Source: Xanthobacter tagetidis (GTDB taxonomy: Bacteria; Pseudomonadota; Alphaproteobacteria; Rhizobiales; Xanthobacteraceae). Taken from it: DNA of 64,000 nucleotides. The stretch's first letter is position 1. Every line of letters begins with the position of its first letter. Positions 47,606-58,327 of this stretch are shown here, in pieces. The position numbers and the translations under genes are program-made. The stretch lies in NCBI RefSeq assembly GCF_003667445.1, contig NZ_RCTF01000004.1, positions 228,195-292,194 of the forward strand, given 5' to 3'. Below the pieces are notes generated by a model. That model was not told where the DNA came from, did no database searches, and worked only from the letters and a program-made list of their open reading frames with translations.

Positions 47606-48079
47606 ATGCTGACAAACATGCTGAAGGAATTCAGGGACTTCGCCGTGAAGGGCAATGTCGTCGACCTGGCGGTGGGCGTCATCATCGGCGCCGCCTTCGG
47701 CAACATCGTCACCTCCCTGGTGAGCGACATCTTCATGCCGGTGATCGGCGCCGTCACCGGCGGCCTCGACTTCTCGAACTACTATGTTCCGCTGTCCTCG
47801 GCGGTGACAGCGGAGAACCTCGCCGACGCCAAGAAGCAGGGGGCGGTGCTCGCCTACGGCGCGTTCATCACCATCGCCATCAACTTCCTGATCGTCGCGG
47901 CGATCCTGTTCATGCTGGTGCGGGGCATCAACCATCTGCGCCGCCAGCAGGCGGAGAGCGCCGCCAAGGCGCCGCCGCCGGCGCCCACCGCCACCGAGGC
48001 GCTGCTGACCGAGATCCGCGACCTGCTGAAGGCCGAGGCCGGCTCACCGGGCGTCGGCACCCACCGCATCGGCGACTGA
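47606..48079 (+). CDS. mscL: large-conductance mechanosensitive channel MscL
   Basis: Homopentameric tension-gated channel that releases solutes on sudden osmotic downshift. It has 157 residues from ATG 47606, with AGAGAGG upstream. The amphipathic start [20 protein letters not shown] leads into TM1 ([20 protein letters not shown]) and TM2 ([21 protein letters not shown]), then a cytoplasmic helix. Its last 36 bases overlap the 3' end of pyrD on the other strand. Confidence 0.97.
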   Translation: MLTNMLKEFRDFAVKGNVVDLAVGVIIGAAFGNIVTSLVSDIFMPVIGAVTGGLDFSNYYVPLSSAVTAENLADAKKQGAVLAYGAFITIAINFLIVAAILFMLVRGINHLRRQQAESAAKAPPPAPTATEALLTEIRDLLKAEAGSPGVGTHRIGD

Positions 48080-49114
48080 GGTAAAGCCGTCCGCCTTGAG
48101 GCGCCGGGCAAGGTCCGCCTTGACCCGCGCCACCAGGCACGGCCCGCCGAACACCATGGCGGAGTAGATCTGCACCAGGCTCGCCCCGGCGCGGATCTTG
48201 GCGTAGGCGTCCGCGCCCGAGGCGATGCCGCCGACCCCCACCAGGGGGATGCGGCCGCGCGTCAGCCGGTAGAGCGCGGCGAGGCGCTCGGTCGACAGAG
48301 CGAACAGCGGCTTGCCGGACAGGCCGCCGGTTTCGCCCTTGAAGCGGCTTTTCAGGGTGGCCGGCCGCGCGAGCGTGGTGTTGCCCATGATGAGGCCGTC
48401 CACCCTGGTCTCCAGCGCCACTTCGGCGACGTCGCAGAGCCCCTGGTCGTCGAGGTCGGGCGCCACCTTCACCAGCAGCGGCGGGCGGGCCGCCGGATCG
48501 GCGATGGCGGCGTCGCGCACGGCGATGGCGTGGGCGATCAGGGTTTCCATCTCCACTTTGGCCTGGAGCGAGCGCAGGCCCGGCGTGTTGGGCGAGGAGA
48601 TGTTGCACACCAGATAGTCCGCAAGGCGGCAGGTGGCGGCGATGCCGGCTGCATAGTCGTCGACCGCGTCCGCTGTGTCCTTGTTCTTCCCCACATTGGC
48701 CCCGACGATGCCGGGCCGGCCCGCCGCGCGGCGCGCCTCCAGCCGGCGCACGAACGGGTCGAGCCCCTGCGAGTTGAAGCCGAAGCGGTTGATGACCCCC
48801 TCGTCCTCCTCCAGGCGGAACAGGCGCGGCTTCGGGTTGCCCGGCTGCGGGCGGGGCGTCACCGTCCCCGCCTCCACGAAGCCGAAGCCGAGGCCGAGGA
48901 TGGCGTCCACCGCCTCGGCATTCTTGTCGAACCCGGCGGCGAGGCCCACCGGGTTGGGGAAGGAAAGCCCCCACACGCGGGTCGCCAGCACCGGGTCGTC
49001 GCCATCCGGCGCCGCCGGCACCAGACCGTGCCGGAGCGCGGCCAGCGCCAGCTCGTGGGCACGCTCGGGCGAGACGAGGCCGAGCGCCGGGCGCATCAGG
49101 GCGTAGAGGTCCAT
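48044..49114 (-). CDS. pyrD: dihydroorotate dehydrogenase (quinone), class 2
   Basis: Membrane-associated FMN enzyme that oxidises dihydroorotate to orotate, using quinone. It has 356 residues. The N-terminal helix [27 protein letters not shown] (outlined: the membrane-associating part of class 2) is present; [54 protein letters not shown] and [20 protein letters not shown] follow. It starts 10 nt after pyrE, giving a pyrE-pyrD operon. Confidence 0.96.
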   Translation of the reverse strand: MDLYALMRPALGLVSPERAHELALAALRHGLVPAAPDGDDPVLATRVWGLSFPNPVGLAAGFDKNAEAVDAILGLGFGFVEAGTVTPRPQPGNPKPRLFRLEEDEGVINRFGFNSQGLDPFVRRLEARRAAGRPGIVGANVGKNKDTADAVDDYAAGIAATCRLADYLVCNISSPNTPGLRSLQAKVEMETLIAHAIAVRDAAIADPAARPPLLVKVAPDLDDQGLCDVAEVALETRVDGLIMGNTTLARPATLKSRFKGETGGLSGKPLFALSTERLAALYRLTRGRIPLVGVGGIASGADAYAKIRAGASLVQIYSAMVFGGPCLVARVKADLARRLKADGFTSVADAVGADAR

Positions 49115-49124
49115 CGGCGGGGGC

Positions 49125-49823
49125 TCACTCTCCGGTGGTGGCGGCGCCGCCGTGGGCCTTCGACCAGGCGTGGGGATCGTGGAGGAATGCCTCGATCTGC
49201 GCCACCTGCTCGGTCGGGAAGGTGTTCATCTCCTTCACCTGCGCCAGCACGTCCCACCAGGTGGCGAGCCGGTGCAGGGTGAGACCGGCGTCTTTGAGGA
49301 TGCCCGCCGATTCGGCGAAGATGTCGTAATAGAAGAACACGAAGCAGTGGCCGCACTCGGCCCCGGCATTGCGCAGCGCGTTCACGAACAGCACCTTGCT
49401 CTTGCCGTCGGTGGTGAGGTCCTCCACCAGCAGGATGCGCTGGCCCTCCTCGATATGGCCCTCGATCTGCGCGTTGCGGCCGAAGCCCTTGGGCTTCTTG
49501 CGCACATATTGCATCGGTAGCATGAGCCGGTCCGCCACCCAGGCCGCGAATGGGATGCCGGCGGTCTCGCCGCCCGCCACCGCATCGAACTTCTCGTAGC
49601 CGGCCTCGCGGAAGATGGTGGAGATGCCGAAGTCCACCAGCGTCTGGCGCACGCGCGGGAACGAGATCAGGCGCCGGCAATCCACATAGACCGGGCTCGC
49701 CCAGCCTGAGGTGAAGATGAAGGGCTCGCCCGAGGAGAAGCGCACCGCCTCCACCTCGATCAGCATGCGGGCAGTCTCTTTGGCGATGGTGGCCTTGTCG
49801 GGAAAAGCGGTGACGTTCGCCAT
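49125..49823 (-). CDS. pyrE: orotate phosphoribosyltransferase
   Basis: Adds PRPP to orotate to form OMP. It has 232 residues from ATG 49823, with AAGGGG upstream; the 14-residue longer frame is less likely. The PRPP motif is [14 protein letters not shown], with [17 protein letters not shown] and [17 protein letters not shown] before it. It is a longer form with a C-terminal extension after the core, as is usual in Rhizobiales. First gene of pyrE-pyrD. Confidence 0.95.
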   Translation of the reverse strand: MANVTAFPDKATIAKETARMLIEVEAVRFSSGEPFIFTSGWASPVYVDCRRLISFPRVRQTLVDFGISTIFREAGYEKFDAVAGGETAGIPFAAWVADRLMLPMQYVRKKPKGFGRNAQIEGHIEEGQRILLVEDLTTDGKSKVLFVNALRNAGAECGHCFVFFYYDIFAESAGILKDAGLTLHRLATWWDVLAQVKEMNTFPTEQVAQIEAFLHDPHAWSKAHGGAATTGE

Positions 49824-49933
49824 GAGGAATGCCCCTTCGTCGGAAGTCTCGGTCGGAGGGGGCATATATCAGAGGCGCGGGCGATGGGCACCCGGATTGC
49901 GGCGGGAGGACAGCGCCCGCCCGCCGCAGGTGC

Positions 49934-51706
49934 TCAGCGCACCTCCACCGGCACCCGGCCGAGCACGCGCCGGCCGTCGACGCCCTGGAGCACGTAGCGG
50001 ACCTCGAAGCGCCCCGGCGCGCTCGGCGCGGTCAGCACGGCGGGCTTGCCGTCGAGCGTGCGGGTATAGGCATAGTCCAGCTCGCCGCTGGTCTCGGCCG
50101 CGCCGGCCGGGACGAGGTCCACATAGTCGCCCTTGCCGTTCGGCCCGGACCAGTCCACCTCGACGGCGGCGGCCGGGGCGACCTGCGCCGGGGCCTTCAG
50201 CATGACCGGCTCCACATCCTCCACCGTGAGCGGGACGCGCGCCAGCTCGCGCCGGCCGCCGGGGGCTTCGAGCACATAGCGCACCACATAGGCGCCCGGC
50301 TGCGCCGGCAGCTTCAGTTCCACCGTCTCGCCGTCGTCCGACTTATCCACATAGGCATAGTCGGTTTCGCCCGTCGTCTGCCTGTGGGCGGCGGGAACGA
50401 GGTCCACATAGTCTCCCGCGCCCTTCGGTCCGCGCCAGTTGACGGTCAGCTCCGCGCCCACCTTGGCCTTGGGCGGGAAGGCGAGCGCCGCGGTGGCGGC
50501 GGTCACCTCCAGCGGGACGGAGACCAGCACCGTGCGGCCGCCGGGCGCCTCCAGGACATAGCGCAAGGCGTACCGCCCGACGTCGCCGGGTGCCCTCAGC
50601 GTCGCCGGGTTGCCCTGCTTGGCGTAGGCATAAGAGAGTTCGCCCGCCGTTTCCTTGTGGCCGGAGGGCACGACATCCACATAGTCGTGCCCCTCGCCCG
50701 GTCCCTTCCAGGTCACCTCGAACGCAGATCCGGCGGGAACGGAGGCGGGCGCGATGAGCGCCACCTTGCTGTCGCCAACCTCGACCTTGCCCGTCGCCAG
50801 AACCCGATGCTGGTCCGGCCCGGCCCAGACATAGCGGATGTCGTAGGTTCCGGGCGTTCCGGGCGCGCGCAGGGCCGCGTCCGTGCCCTTCGCGACATAG
50901 GCGTAGGAGAGTTCGTTGCCGATGTCCTTGGTGCCGGCGGGAACGATGTCCAGATAGTCGTTAGCGGCCGCGGGGCCGGTCCATTTGACCGTGAAGCTCG
51001 TGCCGATCGCGGGCTTGGCGGCGGTGGAAACCGTCGCCCGCGGGACGGCGACGGACGGCGGCGGCGCCGCCGTCTGCGGCTTGGGCACCGGGGGCGCGGC
51101 GACGGTGCGCGCGAGCGCGTCCCTCAGTTCCGCCTCGTTGCCGGCGCGGATGTAGCGCCCTCCGGTTCGCTCGGCGAGACAGGCGACCTGGCGCCCTTCC
51201 TCCCGGGTCAGCCCGAAGCCGACCACATGGGCGGTGAAGTCGATCCCCGTCGCCTCCAGTTCGGCCGCGAGCGCGCACGGATCGGCGGCGCAGGTCTCGA
51301 CCCCGTCGGTGATGAGGATGACGGTCGCCTTGTCCTCGCCGGAGCGCAGCGCGGAGGCCGCCTGCCGGACGCTTTCGGTGAGCGGCGTCTTGCCGAGGAA
51401 GCGCATCTTGTCGGCCGCCGCCGCGATGGCGGCGCCGCTGCCGGGCGCGGGGGGAACCACCAGCTCGATGTCGGCGCAGTTGCCCCGCTCGCGATGGCCA
51501 TAGGCCATGAGGCCGACTTCCGCGCCGGGCGGCAGCCTGGCCAGCGTCTGGCGCAGCGCCTGCCGGGCGATCTCCAGCTTCGGCTTGCCGTCGATGGCGC
51601 CCCACATGGAGCCGGAGGCATCGAGGATGATCATGGTGCGTTCCGCCGCCAGCGCGGGCGCGGAAGCGACGCAGAGAAAGAAGAGAAGAAGGCGGATCAT
51701 GTGCAT
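49934..51706 (-). CDS. exported von Willebrand factor A protein with four tandem Ig-like repeats
   Basis: A 590-residue protein with a signal peptide (MHMIRLLLFFLCVASAPALAA). The VWA domain (about 23-205) has a complete metal-ion-dependent adhesion site: D29-x-S31-x-S33, T107 and D134 (LITDG). A proline-rich linker (205-222) leads to four copies of a 75-95-residue repeat, starting at VKWTGP (240), VTWKGP (331), VNWRGP (422) and VDWSGP (517). Each then has DY(V/L)D(V/I/L)VP, a GE-x-x-YAY motif and RYV...RRVL. It probably binds a ligand at the cell surface or in the periplasm; the partner is unknown. Confidence 0.8.
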   Translation of the reverse strand: MHMIRLLLFFLCVASAPALAAERTMIILDASGSMWGAIDGKPKLEIARQALRQTLARLPPGAEVGLMAYGHRERGNCADIELVVPPAPGSGAAIAAAADKMRFLGKTPLTESVRQAASALRSGEDKATVILITDGVETCAADPCALAAELEATGIDFTAHVVGFGLTREEGRQVACLAERTGGRYIRAGNEAELRDALARTVAAPPVPKPQTAAPPPSVAVPRATVSTAAKPAIGTSFTVKWTGPAAANDYLDIVPAGTKDIGNELSYAYVAKGTDAALRAPGTPGTYDIRYVWAGPDQHRVLATGKVEVGDSKVALIAPASVPAGSAFEVTWKGPGEGHDYVDVVPSGHKETAGELSYAYAKQGNPATLRAPGDVGRYALRYVLEAPGGRTVLVSVPLEVTAATAALAFPPKAKVGAELTVNWRGPKGAGDYVDLVPAAHRQTTGETDYAYVDKSDDGETVELKLPAQPGAYVVRYVLEAPGGRRELARVPLTVEDVEPVMLKAPAQVAPAAAVEVDWSGPNGKGDYVDLVPAGAAETSGELDYAYTRTLDGKPAVLTAPSAPGRFEVRYVLQGVDGRRVLGRVPVEVR

Positions 51707-51964
51707 GATGATTTCCTATCCCACCCGACCAAATCGAACCCCGCGCCCGGCGAAGGAGCCATTCACGGAATAGAAATGCAACCGGAATTGCCGAAACACA
51801 GAAAAATCCATCGCTTCTCATGCGGTGATGCCCATGACAGTAACGGCGGCGGAGGGAACTACGCGCGTGCCGTCACCGGCATCTTCCGATGGCCCGGAAG
51901 CGCCGGCGATGACCGGAGAAACTGCCGGTCCTTGCGCCGGAACGCGCATCGGCGCCCTCCCGCA

Positions 51965-51992
51965 TTGACGCCATCGCCTTATCCCCTATGCT
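51965..51992 (+). promoter_or_regulatory. candidate promoter of the gcv operon
   Basis: TTGACG (51965-51970), 16 bp, TATGCT (51987-51992). The predicted start near 52000 lies about 45 nt before the first glycine aptamer, as expected. The remaining part of 51707-51964 shows no gene and must contain the divergent promoter of the VWA gene. Confidence 0.55.
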
Positions 51993-52046
51993 GCGGCACG
52001 GCATCGCGACTCGCCTATCAGGAGTGGCGCGAAGCCGATCGGACGA

Positions 52047-52284
52047 TCCCTGCGGGAGAGACCGGCGGCCTTTCGGGGCGCAGCCGGCGCCGAAGGCGCA
52101 ACCGCCCCGGAACCGCTCAGGCAAAAGGGCCGCAGGGGGACGAGACTCTGGAAAGCAGCGCACCTCCCGCGACGGAGGCAGGCGCTCACCGAAGGAGTAA
52201 GCCGCGCCCTTCCACGAGGCGTGGTGAAATCTCTCAGGTTTCCCGGACAGAGGGGGCGCCGCGCGGACCCGGACACGGGTCCGC
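52047..52284 (+). promoter_or_regulatory. tandem glycine riboswitch plus expression platform
   Basis: Two consecutive glycine aptamers. The first (about 52047-52158) starts TGCGGGAGAGACC and contains GCCGAAGGCGCAA and CCGCTCAGGCAAAAGGG. The second (about 52160-52258) contains CACCGAAGGAGTAAGCC and AATCTCTCAGGTTTCCCGG. These match the GGGAGAGAC...CACCGAAGG...CTCTCAGGCAAAAGGAC consensus. A hairpin GCGGACCCG-GACA-CGGGTCCGC (52263-52284) follows, without a T-run, 30 nt before the gcvT ATG. Glycine binding should raise gcv expression; whether control is by transcription or translation is not clear. Confidence 0.93.
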
Positions 52285-52314
52285 CAGCTTGGCGCATCCT
52301 GTCGGGAGCCTTTC

Positions 52315-53460
52315 ATGGCGCAGCCGGACGAACACGCGGGTCCCCTCCAGAAGACCCCGCTCTACGCCGAACATATCGCCCTCGGCGCCCGCATGGTGCC
52401 GTTCGCCGGCTACGAGATGCCGGTGCAATATGCCGACGGCATCCTTTCCGAGCACAATTGGACCCGCACCCATGCGGGCCTGTTCGACGTCTCCCACATG
52501 GGCCAGGCGATCCTGCAGGGGCGCGACCACGCCGCCACCGCCCGCGCGCTCGAGGCGCTGATCCCGGCCGACATTCTCAATCTTGCCGAGGGCCGCCAGC
52601 GCTATTCCCAGCTCACCGCCGAGGACGGCGGCATCATCGACGACCTGATGGTCACCCGCCCCGCCGGCGAGGCCAATGACGGGCGCCTGCTGCTGGTGGT
52701 GAACGCCGCCCGCAAGGAGGTGGACTTCGCCCACATCGCCGCGCGCCTGCCCTCCTCCGTGCGGCTCGACGTGGTGGAGGACCGCGCGCTGATCGCGCTC
52801 CAGGGGCCCGAGGCGGCCATGGTCATGGAGCGCCACTGCCCCGACGCGCTCGGCCTCGGCTTCATGGAAGCCGCGGTGCTGCTGGTGGACGACTTCCCCA
52901 TGCAGGTGTCGCGCTCCGGCTATACCGGCGAGGACGGCTTCGAGATTTCCGTGCCGGCGCTGGAGGCGCCGCTGCTCTGGGCGCGCCTGATGGCCGAGCC
53001 GGAGGTGCGCGCCATCGGCCTCGGCGCGCGCGACAGCCTGCGGCTTGAGGCGGGGCTCTGCCTCTACGGGCACGACATCAACCTGTCCACCTCGCCGATC
53101 GAGGCCGCGCTCGCCTGGTCGATCCAGAAGCGCCGGCGCCTCGATGGCGGCTTTCCCGGCGCGGTGCGCATCCAGCGCGAGCTGACCGAGGGTACGCAGC
53201 GCACCCGCGTTGGCTTGAGGATCGAGGGCCGCCAGCCGGCGCGCGAGGGGGCCGAGATCGCCGCCGCCAGCGCGGTCATCGGCGTCGTGACCTCGGGCGG
53301 CTTCGCGCCGAGCCTCAACGCGCCGATCGCCATGGGCTATGTGCCGCCGGCCTATGCCGCGCCCGGCACCGCGCTCGAAGTGCTGGTGCGCGGCAAGGCG
53401 CTGCCCGCCTCGGTCGTCGCCCTTCCCTTCATGCCGACGCGCTACCACCGCAAATCCTGA
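52315..53460 (+). CDS. gcvT: glycine cleavage system T protein (aminomethyltransferase)
   Basis: Transfers the aminomethyl carbon from lipoyl-GcvH to tetrahydrofolate, releasing ammonia. It has 381 residues: [62 protein letters not shown] and [17 protein letters not shown]. First gene of gcvT-gcvH-gcvPA-gcvPB, directly after the riboswitch. Confidence 0.98.
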   Translation: MAQPDEHAGPLQKTPLYAEHIALGARMVPFAGYEMPVQYADGILSEHNWTRTHAGLFDVSHMGQAILQGRDHAATARALEALIPADILNLAEGRQRYSQLTAEDGGIIDDLMVTRPAGEANDGRLLLVVNAARKEVDFAHIAARLPSSVRLDVVEDRALIALQGPEAAMVMERHCPDALGLGFMEAAVLLVDDFPMQVSRSGYTGEDGFEISVPALEAPLLWARLMAEPEVRAIGLGARDSLRLEAGLCLYGHDINLSTSPIEAALAWSIQKRRRLDGGFPGAVRIQRELTEGTQRTRVGLRIEGRQPAREGAEIAAASAVIGVVTSGGFAPSLNAPIAMGYVPPAYAAPGTALEVLVRGKALPASVVALPFMPTRYHRKS

Positions 53461-53477
53461 ACCGGGGGCCTGAGACC

Positions 53478-53855
53478 ATGACCAGCGTGCGCTACACCAA
53501 GGACCACGAATATGTCCGCGTCGACGGCGCGGTGGCCGTCGTCGGCATCTCCGACTACGCCCAGAGCCAGCTCGGCGACGTGGTTTTCGTCGAGCTGCCG
53601 GACGTCGGCAAGACCGTGGAGAAGGGCAAGGAGGCCGCCGTCGTCGAGAGCGTGAAGGCGGCGAGCGAAGTCTATGCCCCCCTCTCCGGCGAGGTGGTGG
53701 AGGTGAACGCCGAGCTGGAGGGCAATCCCGGCCTCGTCAACACCGACGCCGAGGGCCAGGGCTGGTTCCTGAAGCTGAAGCTCGCCGACCCGGCGGAGCT
53801 CGACGCCCTCATGGATGCCGACGCCTACAAGGCCTTCCTGGACACGCTGGGCTGA
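53478..53855 (+). CDS. gcvH: glycine cleavage system H protein (lipoyl carrier)
   Basis: Small carrier that shuttles the aminomethyl group between P, T and L proteins on a lipoylated lysine. It has 125 residues, and the modified lysine is K60 in [14 protein letters not shown]. It begins 17 nt after gcvT. Confidence 0.98.
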   Translation: MTSVRYTKDHEYVRVDGAVAVVGISDYAQSQLGDVVFVELPDVGKTVEKGKEAAVVESVKAASEVYAPLSGEVVEVNAELEGNPGLVNTDAEGQGWFLKLKLADPAELDALMDADAYKAFLDTLG

Positions 53856-53892
53856 CGCGTGCGCGTGCCGCCTGCCTGAGAAAGACCGCATC

Positions 53893-55232
<1,340 letters not shown>

Positions 55233-55236
<4 letters not shown>

Positions 55237-56804
55237 ACCGCGAAGGCCGGGGCGCCACCGCCCCTACCGCAGGAACCGCCGCGCAGGCGCCCGCCACCTT
55301 CACCGGCAACCGGGGGCTGGACCTTGAGGAAGGGCTGATCTTCGAGATCGGCCGGTCCGAGGTCACCGGCGTGGACATTCCCGAGCCGCCGGACTTCCGC
55401 GCCCGCCTCGGCGGGCTGGAGCGCAAGGTCGCGCCCGATCTGCCGGGCCTCTCCGAGCCCGAGGCCATGCGCCATTACGTGCGCCTCTCGCGCATGAATT
55501 ACGGCATCGACAGCGGCCTGTTCCCGCTCGGCTCGTGCACCATGAAGCACAATCCGCGCCTCAACGAGAAGATGGCGCGCCTCGCCGGCTTCGCGGACAT
55601 CCATCCGCTGCAGCCGGTCTCCACCGTCCAGGGCGCGCTGGCCGTGATGACGGAGCTGTCGCGCTACCTGCTGGAGCTCACCGGCATGGCCGCCGTGGCG
55701 CTGCCGCCCAAGGCCGGCGCCCATGGCGAACTGTGCGGCATGATGGCGATCAAGGCCGCCCACCTGGCCGCCGACCAAGGCCACCGCCACGTGGTGGTGG
55801 TGCCCGAGAGCGCCCACGGCACCAATCCCGCCACCGCCGCCTCGATCGGCTACGAGGTGCGCGCCATCCCCGCCCGCGCCGACGGCACGGTGGACGTGGA
55901 GGCGGTGAAGGCCGCTCTCTCGCCCGAGGTGGCGGCCCTCATGCTGACCAACCCCAACACCTGCGGCCTGTTCGAGCCCGACGTGGTGAAGATCGCCGCC
56001 GCGGTGCATGAGGCCGGCGCCTATTTCTATGCCGACGGCGCCAACTTCAACGCGATCCTCGGCAAGGTGCGCATCGGCGACCTGGGCGTCGACGCCATGC
56101 ATATCAACCTGCACAAGACCTTCTCGACGCCGCACGGCGGCGGCGGGCCGGGCGCGGGGCCGGTGGTGCTGTCCCCGGCGCTGGCGCCGTTCGCCCCGGT
56201 GCCCTGCGTGGTGGAGCACGGCGGCGCGCTGACCCTGGTGGAGGACGAGGGCGCGGCGGGCGCCGAGGCCGCGCTTGGCCGCATGAGCGCGTTCCACGGC
56301 CAGATGGGCATGTTCGTGCGGGCGCTCGCCTGGATGCTGTCCCACGGGGCGGACGGCATGCGCCAGGCGTCCGAGGACGCGGTGCTGTCGGCCAACTATG
56401 TCCGCGCCAGCCTCAACGACCTCATGAGCGTGCCGTTCCCGGACCGGCCCGCCATGCACGAGGCGCTGTTCGACGACACCTGGCTCGCCGGCACGGGCAT
56501 CTCCACGCTGGACGTGGCAAAGGCGCTGATCGACGAGGGCTACCACCCCATGACGGTCTATTTTCCGCTGGTGGTGCATGGCGCGATGCTGATCGAGCCG
56601 ACCGAGAGCGAATCCAAGGCCTCCCTCGACCTCTTCATCGCCACCCTGCGCGACCTCGCACTGGCGGCGAAGGCGGGCGACACGGCGCGCTTCCTGGGCG
56701 CGCCCTATTACGCCCCGCGCCGGCGCCTCGACGAGACCCGCGCCGCCCGCGCCCCGGTGCTGCGCTGGTTGAAGTCCGCCCCGCTCGGCGCGGCGGCCGA
56801 ATAG
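55233..56804 (+). CDS. gcvPB: glycine dehydrogenase (decarboxylating) subunit 2
   Basis: The half of the split P protein that carries pyridoxal phosphate. It has 523 residues. The Schiff-base lysine is in [35 protein letters not shown] text is seen as [18 protein letters not shown], and [16 protein letters not shown] is also conserved. The first 30 residues are variable. It is the last gene of the operon; the lipoamide dehydrogenase is not encoded here. No clear terminator follows. Confidence 0.97.
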
Positions 56805-56927
56805 CGCCGCTAGGCGGGGCAAAAAACCGCGTGAAGCGGCGGCCGGCGGCGTCTATGGTGCCGCCGACGCCGCTTCACCGGTCGAACGACCAAGGCTGCG
56901 AGGCAGCTGAGACAAGGTTTGACAGAC

Positions 56928-57146
56928 ATGGCCATTCCCCCGCGCTCAGGCCAGGACGTGGACCCCAAGCTCCTGGAAATCCTGGTCTGCCCGCTCACCA
57001 AGGCGCCGCTGGAATATGACCGCGCGCGGCAGGAGCTGATCTCGCGCCCGGCCCGCCTCGCGTTTCCGATCCGCGACGGCATCCCGATCATGCTGGCCGA
57101 CGAAGCGCGCACCCTCGACGAGGCGGAACTGAACGAGCGCCGCTGA
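56928..57146 (+). CDS. Trm112/UPF0434 family small protein
   Basis: A 72-residue protein with the Trm112-like core [21 protein letters not shown] and [15 protein letters not shown]. In other organisms Trm112 is a zinc-binding activator of methyltransferases, but this form has only one cysteine (VCPLTKAPL), so zinc binding through a Cys4 site is lost, as is common in bacterial members. The start ATG 56928 is preferred over TTG 56919. It stands alone, 123 bp after gcvPB. Confidence 0.88.
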   Translation: MAIPPRSGQDVDPKLLEILVCPLTKAPLEYDRARQELISRPARLAFPIRDGIPIMLADEARTLDEAELNERR

Positions 57147-57261
57147 GGGCGGAACCAGCTTTCCGATAACCCGTTGACGATAAAAGGGGCCGCCACGACC
57201 GTGCGGCCCGAGATCGCGACGGAGGGCTGCGCTGCGCAGCCAAGGGACGGAGGGTGACACC

Positions 57262-58089
57262 ATGGCGGCGCGCGCCTTCTGGACCGGCTATCTGAAGCTC
57301 TCCCTTGTGACCTGCCCAGTCGCCATGATGCCGGCCACCAGCGCCAGCGGCCAGGTGCGCTTCCATACCGTCAACCGCAAGACCGGCGACCGCGTCGCAG
57401 CCCGCTATGTCGATGCCCTCACCGGCAAGCCGGTGGACGAGGACGACGAGGTCAAGGGCTACCCGGTGGGCGAGGACGCCTACGTCATGCTGGAGGACGC
57501 CGACCTCGACGCCGTGCGGCTTGAGAGCACCCGCACCATCGACATCGACCGCTTCGTCGATGCCGGCAGCATCGGCTGGATCTGGTACGACCGGCCGCAT
57601 TTCCTCACCCCGGCCGACAAGGTGGGCGAAGAGGCGTTCTGCGTCATCCGCGACGCGATGGCCGCGACCGCCACTGCCGCCGTCTCGCGCCTCGTGCTCT
57701 ACGGGCGCGAGCGCGCCGTGCTGCTGCGGCCGGACGGCAAGGGCCTGGTGCTGTGGACGCTGCATTTCGGCAACGAGGTGCGCCCGGAAGACGCCTATTT
57801 CACCGGCCTCGCCGACGCGCCCAAGCCCTCGCGCGACGCCGCGGCGCTGATCGGCAAGCTGATCTCGGGCAAGATGCTGGACTGGTCCGACGACCTGGTG
57901 GAGGATCCGGTCCAGGCCCGCCTGCTGGAACTGATCGCCGCGCGCAAGAGCAAGGCGCGCCGCCCGCGCAAGGCGGCGGCCTCCGGGAAGGCCGAAGCCG
58001 CGCCCGACCCCGGCAGCAACGTGGTGGACATCACCGAGGCCCTGCGCCGCTCGCTGGCCGCCGAAAAGGCGCCCCGCCGGGGGAAATGA
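57262..58089 (+). CDS. ku: non-homologous end joining protein Ku (second copy)
   Basis: A 275-residue Ku paralogue, with GGAGGGTGA before the ATG. The core (about 1-230) has RAFWTGYLKLSLVTCPVAMM, FHTVNRKTGDRVAARYVDAL, EVKGYPVGEDAYVMLEDADL and DRFVDAGSIGWIWYDRPHFL. The basic tail is shorter than in the first copy. It is not next to a ligase, so it must work with LigD elsewhere, such as the one at 40.3 kb. Sequence differences from copy one suggest an old duplication; both look intact. Confidence 0.95.
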   Translation: MAARAFWTGYLKLSLVTCPVAMMPATSASGQVRFHTVNRKTGDRVAARYVDALTGKPVDEDDEVKGYPVGEDAYVMLEDADLDAVRLESTRTIDIDRFVDAGSIGWIWYDRPHFLTPADKVGEEAFCVIRDAMAATATAAVSRLVLYGRERAVLLRPDGKGLVLWTLHFGNEVRPEDAYFTGLADAPKPSRDAAALIGKLISGKMLDWSDDLVEDPVQARLLELIAARKSKARRPRKAAASGKAEAAPDPGSNVVDITEALRRSLAAEKAPRRGK

Positions 58090-58180
58090 ACCGCCCGGCG
58101 GTCGCGCTCGCCTTGCCGCGCGGCTCTTGGCTTCCGCCGCAGCGCGCCCATGGCATCCCTGCCCTATGCCGTCGACCGCG

Positions 58181-58293
58181 CCGTCATCCCCCGGCTCGTC
58201 CGGGGGATCCACTTCGCCGCCGGGCGGGCGTCTGCGTGCGGCGTCGGGGGCAAGCCGTCGGGTGGATGCCCTGGACAAGCCGGGGCATGACGG
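58181..58293. repeat. diverged paired-hairpin repeat between Ku and the cytochrome gene
   Basis: ATCCCCCGG-CTCGT-CCGGGGGAT (58186-58208) and ATGCCCTGG-ACAAG-CCGGGGCAT (58266-58288; one T-G wobble), framed by CCGTC at the left and GACGG at the right. This is the same architecture as the window-end repeats, with different stem sequence. It lies between convergent genes. Confidence 0.75.
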
Positions 58294-58327
58294 CGGTTGG
58301 GGGGCCGGGGAAGTGCGCCCCCGCCGC

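Noticed and set aside
49829..52561. 910-codon plus-strand frame opposite the VWA gene
   Set aside because: It runs antisense to the VWA repeats and through the glycine riboswitch; its apparent internal repetition is only the mirror of the real repeats.
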